A stretch of DNA of 64,000 nt, taken from assembly GCF_900115705.1 (NCBI RefSeq), contig NZ_FOXL01000003.1, positions 62,001-126,000 of the forward strand, given 5' to 3'. Position numbers and translations under genes: made by a program. Origin of the DNA: Frateuria terrea (lineage in GTDB: Bacteria; Pseudomonadota; Gammaproteobacteria; Xanthomonadales; Rhodanobacteraceae). The notes beneath the pieces are model-generated. The model saw only the letters and a list, made by a program, of their open reading frames with translations, had not been told where the DNA came from and did not search any database. Position 1 is the stretch's first letter. Each line of letters starts with the position of its first letter. Shown here in pieces: positions 56,001 to 63,949 of this stretch.

Positions 56001-56201
56001 CCACTGCGTGACGATGTCCACGCTGGGCGGCGACAGGTCCGGATAGGCGTCCACCGGCAGGCGCTGCAGCGCGCGGATGCCGGCACCGACCAGTACCAGC
56101 GTCAGCAGCGCGACCAGCAGGCGCTGGCCCAGCGACGCACCGACCAGGCGATTCATCAGCGACGCCGAACGCGGCGGCATCGGAGGCAGGTGGTCGCTCA
56201 T
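53082..56201 (-). CDS. Heavy-metal-type RND efflux permease (CusA/CzcA family)
   Basis: A 1039-residue inner-membrane pump with 12 predicted helices and two large periplasmic loops. The HME-subclass motif in TM4 is present (IGAVDFGILVDAAVVMVEN, with the two aspartates of the proton relay). ITVPVERGMTGIPRTTSTRS at about residue 80 and GLLPAALATGVGTDTQRPF near the end are family segments. The metal cannot be assigned; the methionine triad of CusA is not evident, so a divalent-cation or other substrate is possible. It starts within the adaptor gene's stop (ATGA). Confidence 0.9.
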   Translation of the reverse strand: MSDHLPPMPPRSASLMNRLVGASLGQRLLVALLTLVLVGAGIRALQRLPVDAYPDLSPPSVDIVTQWPGHTAEEVERLITVPVERGMTGIPRTTSTRSVSLYGLSDVTLNFAGGSDYELDRQEVFNRLGDLELPDGIAPSVSPMSSPSGLIYRYVLQSSDRTPAELKTIEDWVIEPQYRAVPGVADDSGFGGGTMQYQVLLDPVKLAGAGLSATQVQAALGANNANAGGGFYSQGGQFYYVRGVGRLVTLEDIGNVVLAVHDGKPVLVKDVGRVAVGIAPRLGEFGYENQDDAVEGVISLRTGEKTQDVLRRVEAKTKELNEHVLPGDIKIHPFYDRSDLVALTTRIVRENLVRGMLLVVVVLIFFLYDVRAGLIVAATIPLALLFAFTCLDLQHASANLLSIGAVDFGILVDAAVVMVENIYRQIADREGEHFDVVEIIRDAAAEVDRPLFYAVAVIVVSFLPIYVLSGPSGTLFKPMADTMVFALVGSLVVTLTLLPVLCSWLMRKGVRERRNAVFEWIKSAYAKGLDVCLAHARGTIVASALLLGASLLLIPGIGAEFMPHLDEGALWVRATMPYTISFDESAKVTPQIRKILRSFPEVTTVASELGRPDDGTDATGFFNVEFYVALKPYSEWHGAYRTKPELIEAINKKLAAFPGIVFNYTQPAEDAVDEAETGLKSALAVKVFGPDLDTLQKKGKAIKHVLERVRGIHNVSLVQELGQPSLSIVIDRAAIARYGLNVDDINGLIQTAIGGDVATQVIQGEKQFDLVVRLDKPYRDDPQAIGNILVATPAGQQIPLKTLADIHVTDGASFIYRENNSRYIGVQFSVEGRDLAGAVEDAMAQVGKQVKLPQSYRADWGGEYSEYTASRAQLNVIVPLTLALIFLLLFTLYSNFKFPFITVLGVVLSAPVGGLVALWLTGTPFSVSSGIGFLALFGVSVQTAVVYISYVNELRRNGTPLAEAVRAAAILRLRPIMMTALVAALGLLPAALATGVGTDTQRPFALVIVSGLFTRLLISVFLMPALYAVVARPQDRLEV

Positions 56202-57367
56202 TGGCTTTGCATGAACTGGACGAACAGGCCGCCCTGGGCCACCACCTGCTCGCCGGCCTGCAGGCCTTCGGAGACCTGGTAGCGGTCACCGCTGCGGTAA
56301 CCGAGTGTCACGCGCCGGCGGGCGAAGCTGCCGTCGTGCTGCGCGACGTAGACGAACGGCAGGTTCTCGTCGTCGCGCAGGAACGCCGACACCGGCACCA
56401 GCAGGCCACGGTCGGTCTGGCGCGACTGGATGCGCACGCGCACGTACATCTGCTTCTTCAGCAGCCCGTGGGCGTTGTCGACCCGCACACGCACCGGCAC
56501 CGCGCGCGTGTCCGGATCGACCACCGCACCGATGTTGTCCACCACGCCGGGCAGCGTGCCGGTGCTGCCGGCATCGATGCGGGCTGGATCGCCGATGCTT
56601 ACCGCGGCCAGTTCGCCGGGCGCGACCTGCGCCATCACCCACATGCGCGAGAGATCGGCCACGGTGAAGCAGGCGGTGCTGCCGGCCTGCAGCAACTGGC
56701 CCGGCGTGATGAGCTTCTCCGCCACGGTGCCGGCGACCGGCGCGCGGATCACCGCCTCGACGTGCGCCGGCGGCTTGCCCGACTGGATTGCCTTGATCGT
56801 CTGCGGGTCGGTGTCGAGCGCGAGCAATGCCTGCAGCGCGGCGTCACGGTCGGCATCGGCACTGGCGGCATCGGTCAGGGCCTGCTCCAGTTCGCGCCGG
56901 GGCACGCCTTCGTGCGCGCTCAGGTCGCGGTCCGCATCGGCCAGCCGTCGCGCGTTGCGGGCGGCGACCAGCGCCTTGCTGTAGGCGCCGACGGCCGCCG
57001 CGAAGTCCGGCGAATTGACCCGCGCCAGCGGCTGTCCCTTGTCGACGTGCTGCCCGGCGCTCACCAGCAATTGCGTGACCGGGCCGGAGAACGGCGCCAG
57101 CACGCTGGTGGCCTGGTCGTTGTCGAAGTCGACCACGCCGGTGGCCTCGATCGCCTTGTGGAAAGGCCCGGAGACGACCGTGTCCAGCGTGATGTGCTGA
57201 CGCTGCGCGGCGGTCAACGTGGCGTTGTGCGGGGCATCGGCCGGCGGCGCCGGCTTGTCCGTGGACGAGCCGCATCCACCGAGCAGGCTGGCGAGGGTCA
57301 ACGCCGTGGCGGCGAGCAGGGCACGCGGCGGGCGGCGCGCAGTCGTGCAGGCGCGGTCAGGGGTCAT
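56198..57367 (-). CDS. RND periplasmic adaptor (membrane fusion) lipoprotein
   Basis: A 389-residue CusB/CzcB-type adaptor with a lipobox (LASLLGGC) near residue 33. A lipoyl-like half-motif (VLAPFSGPVTQLLVSAGQHV, KGQPLARVNSPDF), a helical hairpin, the second half (IRAPVAGTVAEKLITPGQLL) and beta-barrel segments (DLSRMWVMAQVAPGELAAV) occur in the expected order. It links the permease with the outer-membrane factor. It overlaps the upstream gene by 11 nt. Confidence 0.9.
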   Translation of the reverse strand: MTPDRACTTARRPPRALLAATALTLASLLGGCGSSTDKPAPPADAPHNATLTAAQRQHITLDTVVSGPFHKAIEATGVVDFDNDQATSVLAPFSGPVTQLLVSAGQHVDKGQPLARVNSPDFAAAVGAYSKALVAARNARRLADADRDLSAHEGVPRRELEQALTDAASADADRDAALQALLALDTDPQTIKAIQSGKPPAHVEAVIRAPVAGTVAEKLITPGQLLQAGSTACFTVADLSRMWVMAQVAPGELAAVSIGDPARIDAGSTGTLPGVVDNIGAVVDPDTRAVPVRVRVDNAHGLLKKQMYVRVRIQSRQTDRGLLVPVSAFLRDDENLPFVYVAQHDGSFARRRVTLGYRSGDRYQVSEGLQAGEQVVAQGGLFVQFMQSQ

Positions 57368-58874
57368 GGGAAGCCTTGGTTGAAGTCGTATGGGCTGCGG
57401 TCGCCGGGTGGTCGTCCTGCGCCAGGTCGGCGCGATGCCACCAGCCGCCGCCGAGTGCCTGGAACAGCGCCACCGTGTCGGCGTAGCGGCTAGCCTGCGC
57501 CTGCACCAGGCTGACGCGCGCCTGCAACGCGGCCTGCTCCGCGGCGAGTACGGCGAGGTAGCCGGCGTAGCCGTCCTTCCACTGCCGCTGCGAAAGGTCC
57601 AGCGTCACCCGGGCGGCCTTGTCGGCGGCGGCGGCGGCCTGCAGCGCCTGCGCATCCTGCTGCAGCGCGGTCAGCGTGTCGGCGACGTCCTCGAACGCCG
57701 CCAATACCGTGCTGCGGTATTGCTCCGCGGCCTGCGTGTAGGCGGCCTTGGCGGCGCGTTCCTGGTGCCTGAGCGAGCCACCCTGGAAGATCGGCGCGGC
57801 AAGCCCCGCGCCCAACCCCCAGAAGCCGGTGCCCGACGTGAACAGGTTGCGGATCGCCAGTGCCGTGCTGCCGGCATCGGCACTCAACGTGAGGTTGGGC
57901 AGGCGGTTGGCGATGGCGACGCCGACCTGGGCGCTGGCCGCGTGCAGGTTGGCCTGCGCCTGCAGCACGTCGGGCCGCTGCGCGACCAGCGCCGAGGGCA
58001 GGCTGAGCGGCAGTTCCTGCGGCAGTTGCAAGTCGGACAGCTCGAACGCCGCGGCCGGCCCCTCGCCGGGAAAGCGGCCGGCAAGCACGGACAGCCGGTG
58101 CTGCTGTTGCGCCAGCTGTGTGCGCAGTGCCGGCAGCGAGGCGTTGACCTGCGCCAGCTGGGTCTCCTGCGCGGCCACGTCGAGCCGGCCGATGTAACCC
58201 TTGGCCAGCTGGTAGCGCATGATCGAAAGCACGTGCGCGCTGAGCCCAGCCAGCTCCTGCGTGGCCTTGAGCTGTTCACGCAGCGAGGCGACCTGGATCG
58301 CGGTAACCGCCACGTTGGCGCCCAGCGCCATGTCGGCGGCGATCATCTCGTAGCGCGCGACCTGCGCCTGCGCCTGGAGCGCCTCGACCGTGCGCCGGTT
58401 CAGCCCGAACACATCGGGCATGTAGGACACGCTGACCTGCGCGGTGAGCAGGTTGTACAGGGAGGCGTTGGAGCTGGGCACCGGCGCCAGTGCGCCGGGC
58501 GGGTCCTGCTGGCGGTTCGCCGAGAGGCCCACGCCGACGCTGGGATAGTAGGCTCCGCGGCCGGCCAGTGCATTTTCGCGCGCCGCGAGCAGCGCGGCCT
58601 GCGCGGCCTTGAGGTCGGGATTGCGGGCCAGTGCCTGCTTGACCAACGCGTCGAGCGCGGGCGAATGGAACAGTTGCCACCATTGCGCGGGAATGTCGCC
58701 GCCCCGCTCGAAGCGCTGGGACGCCCCGCCCGGGACACCGGCAGTGGCCACCGTCGAGGTCGCCGGCGCAGCGGTGTAATGCGACACCGCCGGTGCCGCG
58801 GGACGCTGGAAGTCCGGGCCCACCGCGCATCCGGCCAGTAGCATAGAGGCCAGCACGGCGGACTTCTTGATCAT
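57357..58874 (-). CDS. Outer-membrane efflux lipoprotein (NodT/OprM/CusC family)
   Basis: A 505-residue TolC-like channel with lipobox MLLAGCAVGPDFQRP. Two repeats of the outer-membrane-factor fold are seen, e.g. WWQLFHSPALDALVKQALA with NPDLKAAQAAL, and LPSALVAQRPDVLQAQANLH. It is the first gene of the pump operon (channel, adaptor, permease). The upstream 223 nt must hold the promoter, which I did not identify. Confidence 0.9.
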   Translation of the reverse strand: MIKKSAVLASMLLAGCAVGPDFQRPAAPAVSHYTAAPATSTVATAGVPGGASQRFERGGDIPAQWWQLFHSPALDALVKQALARNPDLKAAQAALLAARENALAGRGAYYPSVGVGLSANRQQDPPGALAPVPSSNASLYNLLTAQVSVSYMPDVFGLNRRTVEALQAQAQVARYEMIAADMALGANVAVTAIQVASLREQLKATQELAGLSAHVLSIMRYQLAKGYIGRLDVAAQETQLAQVNASLPALRTQLAQQQHRLSVLAGRFPGEGPAAAFELSDLQLPQELPLSLPSALVAQRPDVLQAQANLHAASAQVGVAIANRLPNLTLSADAGSTALAIRNLFTSGTGFWGLGAGLAAPIFQGGSLRHQERAAKAAYTQAAEQYRSTVLAAFEDVADTLTALQQDAQALQAAAAADKAARVTLDLSQRQWKDGYAGYLAVLAAEQAALQARVSLVQAQASRYADTVALFQALGGGWWHRADLAQDDHPATAAHTTSTKASHDP

Positions 58875-59029
58875 GCGGATGCGTCTTCGGGCGGAAGGAG
58901 GGGCGAAACGATATAACGTTGCAGTCCAGCCATGGTATGCCGGAAGTCATGCACGCGAGCGAAAGTTTTTGCGCACGTCGCCTGGGAGCCCGGCATGCCC
59001 GGAAGAAGCCCCGCGTCAATGAGGGATTG

Positions 59030-59090
59030 GGGCGAGTCCCCCTCACCCCAGCCCTATCCCGGCAGGAGAAGGCGCCAGAGCCACGCAGTG
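59030..59090. repeat. Half of a palindromic repeat before trpE's end
   Basis: CCCCCTCACCCCAGCCCTATCCCGGCAGGAGAAGG matches one arm of the elements at 27497 and 42094. It lies in the 223-nt gap between the trpE stop and the pump operon start. No gene is supported in the gap. Confidence 0.45.
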
Positions 59091-59097
59091 GTCGCCT

Positions 59098-60573
59098 TCA
59101 GAGCCCCTTGGCCGCCTGCGCCACCGCGCGGAACAGGGCGCGGCCCTTGTTCATCGTTTCCTCCCACTCCGCCGCCGGGTCGGAGTCGTAGACGATGCCG
59201 GCACCGGCCTGCACGTGCAGGCGGCCGTCCTGGATCACCGCGGTGCGGATGGCGATGGCGGTGTCCGCGTCGCCCCACCAGCCGATCCAGCCGATCGCGC
59301 CGGCGTAGATGTTGCGCTTGTACGGTTCCAGTTCCTGGATGATTTCCAGCGCACGGATCTTGGGCGCACCGGAGAGGGTGCCGGCCGGGAACGTGGCCTT
59401 GAGCACGTCCATGTAGGAAAGCCCCTCCCGCGCCGCGCCCTGCACCTGCGAGACGATGTGCATGACGTGCGAGTAGCGTTCGATCACGAACGACTCGCTC
59501 ACCTCGACCGTGCCCGTCTGGCTGATGCGGCCAATGTCGTTGCGGCCCAGGTCGATCAGCATCACATGCTCGGCGCGCTCCTTCGGGTCGGCCAGCAGCT
59601 CGGCCTCCAGCGCGAGGTCTTCCTCTTCGGTGGCGCCCCGCTTGCGAGTGCCGGCCAGCGGTCGCACTACTACCTTGCCGTCCTTCAGCCGCGCCAGGAT
59701 CTCCGGCGAGGAGCCAACGATCTGCGTGGCGCCCAGGTCGACGAAGTACATGTACGGCGAGGGATTGAGCGCGCGAAGGGCGCGGTACACGTCGACCGGG
59801 CGCGCGTTGAAACCCACGCTCAGGCGCTGCGAGGGCACCACCTGGAAGATGTCGCCGGCGCGGATGTGTTCCTTCGCCTTCTCCACCATCGCCTCGAACT
59901 CGGGCCGGGTGAAGGAAGATTTGAAGTCGCCTTCGTCGAGCGCGGTGGACTGGGTCAGCTGCGGATACGAGGCGCCACCCTGGCGTAGCCGGTAGACCAG
60001 TGCATCGAGCCGGCGCTGCGCGTGCGCGTAGGCCTGCGGCTGCGACGGGTCCGCGTGCACGATCAGGTACAGGCGCCCCTTGAGGTTGTCGAAGACGGCC
60101 ACTTCCTCGGCCAGCATCAGCAGCACGTCGGGCGTACCCAGTTCGTCCGCGCGGTCCCACCGGGCCAGCCGCGGCTCGATGTAGCCGATCGTCTCGAAGC
60201 CGAAGTAGCCGACCAGGCCGCCCGTGAAGGCGGGCAGCTCCGGCAGGTGCGGCACCGAATACTGCGTACGCAGCCGCTCGATCTCGCCCAGCGGATCGTC
60301 CAGGTGGCGGCGCTCGACCACTTCCCCGGCCTCCTCGACTTCCAGTTCGGGCCCGTGCAGGCGGTACACACGCTTCGCCGGCAGGCCGATGATCGAATAG
60401 CGTCCCCAGGTGGCGCCGCCCTCGACCGATTCGAACAGGAAGGTATAGGGACCGTCGGCGAGCTTCAGGTACACCGACAGCGGCGTGTCGAGGTCGGAGA
60501 AGACCTCGCGCACCAGCGGAATGCGCGTGTGCCCTTCGGCAGCCAGCGCGTCGAATTGGTCTCGGGAGATCAC
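59098..60573 (-). CDS. trpE: Anthranilate synthase component I
   Basis: A 491-residue chorismate-using enzyme. The N-terminal regulatory segment has LFESVEGGATWGRYS, where tryptophan binds for feedback inhibition. The catalytic core has GDIFQVVPSQRL, PYMYFVDLG, VVRPLAGTRKRGAT, AEHVMLIDLGRNDIGRI, HIVSQVQG, FPAGTLSGAPKIRA and YAGAIGW. TrpG is encoded separately at 23213. No tryptophan-rich leader peptide was found in the 84 nt upstream. Confidence 0.95.
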   Translation of the reverse strand: MISRDQFDALAAEGHTRIPLVREVFSDLDTPLSVYLKLADGPYTFLFESVEGGATWGRYSIIGLPAKRVYRLHGPELEVEEAGEVVERRHLDDPLGEIERLRTQYSVPHLPELPAFTGGLVGYFGFETIGYIEPRLARWDRADELGTPDVLLMLAEEVAVFDNLKGRLYLIVHADPSQPQAYAHAQRRLDALVYRLRQGGASYPQLTQSTALDEGDFKSSFTRPEFEAMVEKAKEHIRAGDIFQVVPSQRLSVGFNARPVDVYRALRALNPSPYMYFVDLGATQIVGSSPEILARLKDGKVVVRPLAGTRKRGATEEEDLALEAELLADPKERAEHVMLIDLGRNDIGRISQTGTVEVSESFVIERYSHVMHIVSQVQGAAREGLSYMDVLKATFPAGTLSGAPKIRALEIIQELEPYKRNIYAGAIGWIGWWGDADTAIAIRTAVIQDGRLHVQAGAGIVYDSDPAAEWEETMNKGRALFRAVAQAAKGL

Positions 60574-60657
60574 ATGCGGATCCGGACGGCTAAACAGTCC
60601 CCCACGATAGCAGCCCCACGCCCCCAGGAGCAGCGGGATGCCCCATGGCCTGCCCGG

Positions 60658-62673
60658 TCACAGCCGCTGGCGCGGCATGTTGCGCAGGCGCAGGGTGAAG
60701 GCCACGCCGCTGCCGTCCCCTAGGTTGCCGGCGCTGGCGCTGCCGCCGTGGCGTTCGGCGACCAGGCGCACCACGTAAAGCCCAAGGCCCAGGTGCGGCG
60801 CATCGCCCGGGGTGGCCTTGTCGCGCAGGCTGACCAGCGAGTCGAACAGGCGCGCCTGCATCGCCGCGGGCAACGGCGGTCCCTGGTTGGCGAGGGTAAT
60901 TTCGGCGCCATCCTCGCGGGCGATGAGCGCCAGCCGCAGCCAGCCGTCGGCGGGGGTGAACGAGAGCGCGTTGTCGAGCAGCTTGTCCAACGCCTGGGCG
61001 ATCAGCTCGGGCGCGCAATGCATCGGCAGCGGCGCCTCGGGCAATTGGCAGGTGAGCTCGCGGGCGCCGATCAGCGGGCGGTAGGCCTCGGCGCAGCCGC
61101 GCACCACCTCGCGCAGGTCGACGTCCTCCGCTTCGGCGGCCGCGATCGCGCGCTCCATCCGGCTGGCCTCGCTCATCGCGCGCACCAGCGTGCCCAGCCG
61201 TGCCACGCCGTCGCGGGCGCGGGCCAGGTAGGGCTGCGCCTCCGGCGGCAACGCGGCGTTGGCCTGCAGTGCGTGCTCGAGGTTGTCCAGCGAGCTCTTG
61301 ACGATCGCCAGCGGCGTGTTGAGTTCGTGCGAGAGCTTGGAAGCCAGCGTGCGCAGGTAATCGGTATAGCCGCCGACCGCCTCGAACAGGCGCTCGAAGC
61401 TGCGCGCCAGGTCGCCGATCTCGTCCGGTGCCGCGGTGAGCGGGAAACGCCCCTGGGCGAACAGGCCGTCGATGCGCCCGTCGGCCATCTGGGCGCGCTC
61501 GGCGGCATCGCGCAGGCGGCCCAGGCGCAGGCTCAGGCGCGTGGCGAACCACAGCAGGATGCCGCCGGCCACCAGCAGCACCCCGAAGCTGGTCGCCAGC
61601 AGGGTGAACAAGGCACGGTTGGCCAGCAGCGGCACGGTGGTGCTGGCCTGTTCGAGCAGCAGCACCCCACGTACCCGGCCGGGCGTGCCGATCGGCACCG
61701 CGGCGGCGAGCACCACGCTGGCGCGGGTCTCGCCGTCGCGCCACACGGTGGACGGCTTGCCGGCGCGGGCCCGGGCGATCTCGGGCAGGTCCAGGCGTGG
61801 GGCGTCCTGGGTCCAGGAGGCGGCGTCCTCGACGGGGTTGGCAAGCAGCGCGCGATAGACCAGCGCGGAGAACCAGCCCGGCTGCGGTCCGCCGGCCTGC
61901 AGATGCCCGCTTTGCGCCAGCAGCCAGCCAGTGGGCGCCAACACGCGGGCACGCACCTCCTCCGGCGCCAGGCGGTCGAGCTCCTGCGCCAGGGTCGGCG
62001 AGTAGTGCCACAGCGATCGCGCATCGACCGCCAGCGGGTCGCCACCGGCCGAGGCGTCGTACAGTCCCAGGCCGAGCCGGTCCACGACCAGTGGGCGTGG
62101 CAGCTGCACCTCGACACGCCAGCCGCCACCATCCTCCTGCCACTGCCCGACCAGCCGGTCGGGCCAGCCGGGCACCGGCGGATCGAGCAGCCGCGCGGTG
62201 AAACTGCCCGGCGCGGCGCTGGCCAGCAGGTAGCGCAGGCGCGCGTCGCCGCGGTCGAGTTCGAGGATGAGGTGATCGGCGCGCAATGCACCCGGGTCGT
62301 CCGCATCGGCGCGCACGCGCCGGGTCTGGCGCTGCTGCACGTAGAGGTAGAACCCGTCGGCGTCCTCGGCCAGCAGCACGCTGCCGCGCGGACCCAGCGG
62401 CTGGCTCCACGGCGTCAGCGGCGCCCAGTCGTCGCCGTAGCCGTCGACGGTGATCGGCGTGGCGGCCTGTTCGACATACCAGCCGCGAGCGTCCTGCGGC
62501 AGGGCGGCGCCGGTCGCCACCAGGCTGCGCGCCACTGCCCGCGCGGAGGCGACCAGCGCCTGCGCCTGGCCTTCGCGCAACAGCGTCTCCATCTGCCGCA
62601 CGTACAACCAGCCGGCCACCGGCAGAGCCAGCGTGCACAGGGCGACCAGCAGCAGCTTGCGGCGCAGGTTCAT
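60658..62673 (-). CDS. pdsS: Sensor histidine kinase, dedicated-sortase-system (PdsS) type
   Basis: A 671-residue membrane kinase. TM1 is at residues 7-24 and TM2 at about 355-378. The periplasmic domain between them has PITVDGYGDDWAPLTPW and DHLILELDRGDARLRYLL, which look like a CBM9-type fold. HAMP follows, then HisKA with H449 (SKLSHELNTPLAIVKSS), an N-box (ALDKLLDNALSFTPADG) and a G-box (GLGLYVVRLVAERHGG). Length and layout match the TIGR03785 'proteobacterial dedicated sortase system' kinases. It is encoded after the response regulator and a small secreted protein. Confidence 0.75.
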   Translation of the reverse strand: MNLRRKLLLVALCTLALPVAGWLYVRQMETLLREGQAQALVASARAVARSLVATGAALPQDARGWYVEQAATPITVDGYGDDWAPLTPWSQPLGPRGSVLLAEDADGFYLYVQQRQTRRVRADADDPGALRADHLILELDRGDARLRYLLASAAPGSFTARLLDPPVPGWPDRLVGQWQEDGGGWRVEVQLPRPLVVDRLGLGLYDASAGGDPLAVDARSLWHYSPTLAQELDRLAPEEVRARVLAPTGWLLAQSGHLQAGGPQPGWFSALVYRALLANPVEDAASWTQDAPRLDLPEIARARAGKPSTVWRDGETRASVVLAAAVPIGTPGRVRGVLLLEQASTTVPLLANRALFTLLATSFGVLLVAGGILLWFATRLSLRLGRLRDAAERAQMADGRIDGLFAQGRFPLTAAPDEIGDLARSFERLFEAVGGYTDYLRTLASKLSHELNTPLAIVKSSLDNLEHALQANAALPPEAQPYLARARDGVARLGTLVRAMSEASRMERAIAAAEAEDVDLREVVRGCAEAYRPLIGARELTCQLPEAPLPMHCAPELIAQALDKLLDNALSFTPADGWLRLALIAREDGAEITLANQGPPLPAAMQARLFDSLVSLRDKATPGDAPHLGLGLYVVRLVAERHGGSASAGNLGDGSGVAFTLRLRNMPRQRL

Positions 62674-62705
62674 TGCATCAGCTTGGGGTAATCCGTCGCT
62701 GCGGG

Positions 62706-63263
62706 CTAGCGGGGCGCGGCCGTTCGCCGATAACCGGTGCCGACAACGACGCGCATGAAGTCATCGAGCAATGCCGCGCGCTGCGGGTCTGCATCCTTGA
62801 AGCTCATCGACCAGCTCAGGCGGATGCCGGTGGCCTTGCCCGGATCGCAGAACACCACGGCGTCGTCGACCTTGTCGCTGCCCTCGAACACCACCGCTTC
62901 GCACGGCATCGCGCGATGGCGGACCGGAAAGCGGGCGACCTTGGCCGCCGGGTCGGCCTGAAGGTAATGCTCGCGGTCGGCGTCGAGCTCCGCATCGAGG
63001 CTGGCGAGCTTGCGGGGCCAGACATTGAGCACCATGACTCCGTAGGGCTCCCCGGTCCACTCGCCACGGTAGATCACCAGGTTCACGCCGATGGCGCGTG
63101 CGTAGGTACAGCAGTCGGCGGTCCAGCCGGCCGGCGTGGGCGCATGGACGGTCCAGCCGGGCACGTCGCGGTCGGGCTTGCCCTGGGCGGTGGCTTCGCC
63201 TGGCGCGTCGGCGGCAACAGCTGCGGCGACGAGCAGCAGCAAGGCGCCGATCAACCGCCTCAC
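62706..63263 (-). CDS. Small secreted protein of unknown function in the two-component locus
   Basis: A 185-residue protein with a signal peptide (LIGALLLLVAAAVAADA). The start is GTG 63263, overlapping the regulator's stop (GTGA); GTG 63272 would add three residues. The mature part contains paired cysteines (TADCCTY; CEAVVFEGSDKVDDAVVFC) and segments such as GVMVLNVWPRKLASLD. I do not recognise a family. Its place between regulator and kinase genes suggests a periplasmic accessory that modulates the kinase. Confidence 0.7.
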   Translation of the reverse strand: MRRLIGALLLLVAAAVAADAPGEATAQGKPDRDVPGWTVHAPTPAGWTADCCTYARAIGVNLVIYRGEWTGEPYGVMVLNVWPRKLASLDAELDADREHYLQADPAAKVARFPVRHRAMPCEAVVFEGSDKVDDAVVFCDPGKATGIRLSWSMSFKDADPQRAALLDDFMRVVVGTGYRRTAAPR

Positions 63264-63949
63264 GGCTTCCACCGGTAACCGACGCCGTGCACGGTTTCGA
63301 TCGCATCGAAATCGGGCGCCAGCGCGACGAATTTCTTGCGGATGCGCTTGATGTGCGAGGTGATGGTGGCATCGTCCACCACCAGTTCCGCCTCGCGCAT
63401 CAGCTGGTCGCGGTTCTTCACGTGGCCGGGGAAGCGCACCAGCGTGTGCACCATCCAGAACTCGGTGACGGTGAGCGGGATCTCGGCGCCGTTCCAGGTC
63501 ACGCGCATGCGCTCGGATTCGAGCTTGAGCGGCCCGTGCGCGATCACCGTCTCGCTGGATGCCGGCGCCTTCAGCGATTCGATGCGGCGGAACAGCGCCG
63601 CAATCCGCGCGGCCAGCTGGTGCAGGCTGGTGTCCTTGCTGAGGTAGTCGTCGGCGCCCAGGCGCAGGCCCGAGATCACGTCGAAATCCGAATCGCGCGC
63701 GGTAAGGAAAATGATCGGCAACGTGGCCGACTTGGCGCGCAGCTCGCGGCAGAGGTCGAAGCCGCCTTCGGGTTCATCGCCCAGGCCGATATCGATGATC
63801 ACCAGTTCCGGCAGCTTCATCGCGAAAGCGGTGGACGCCTCCTGCCGCGAACCGTAGCCGCGCGTGTCGTAGCCGAAGCGGTTCAGCGCCTCGACATAGT
63901 TGGCGCGGATGAGCGGTTCGTCCTCGACGATGGCGATGCTGCGGCCCAT
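63260..63949 (-). CDS. pdsR: Response regulator, dedicated-sortase-system (PdsR) type
   Basis: A 229-residue OmpR-family regulator. Receiver: D53 (LVIIDIGLGDE) is the phospho-acceptor, T83 (FLTARDSDFDVISGLRLGAD) and K105 (YLSKDTSLH) complete the site. The C-terminal winged helix has LTVTEFWMVHTLVRFPGHVK, DDATITSHIKRIRKKF and ETVHGVGYRWKP. The FLTARDSDFDVISGLRLGAD and FWMVHTLVRFPGHVKNRDQL stretches are distinctive for the TIGR03787 regulators. It is the first gene of the leftward operon visible here; its promoter lies at or beyond the window end. Confidence 0.8.
   Translation of the reverse strand: MGRSIAIVEDEPLIRANYVEALNRFGYDTRGYGSRQEASTAFAMKLPELVIIDIGLGDEPEGGFDLCRELRAKSATLPIIFLTARDSDFDVISGLRLGADDYLSKDTSLHQLAARIAALFRRIESLKAPASSETVIAHGPLKLESERMRVTWNGAEIPLTVTEFWMVHTLVRFPGHVKNRDQLMREAELVVDDATITSHIKRIRKKFVALAPDFDAIETVHGVGYRWKP

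Noticed and set aside
53781-56282. 833-codon plus-strand ORF opposite the RND permease
   Set aside because: Shadow of a conserved gene; no domain or ribosome site.
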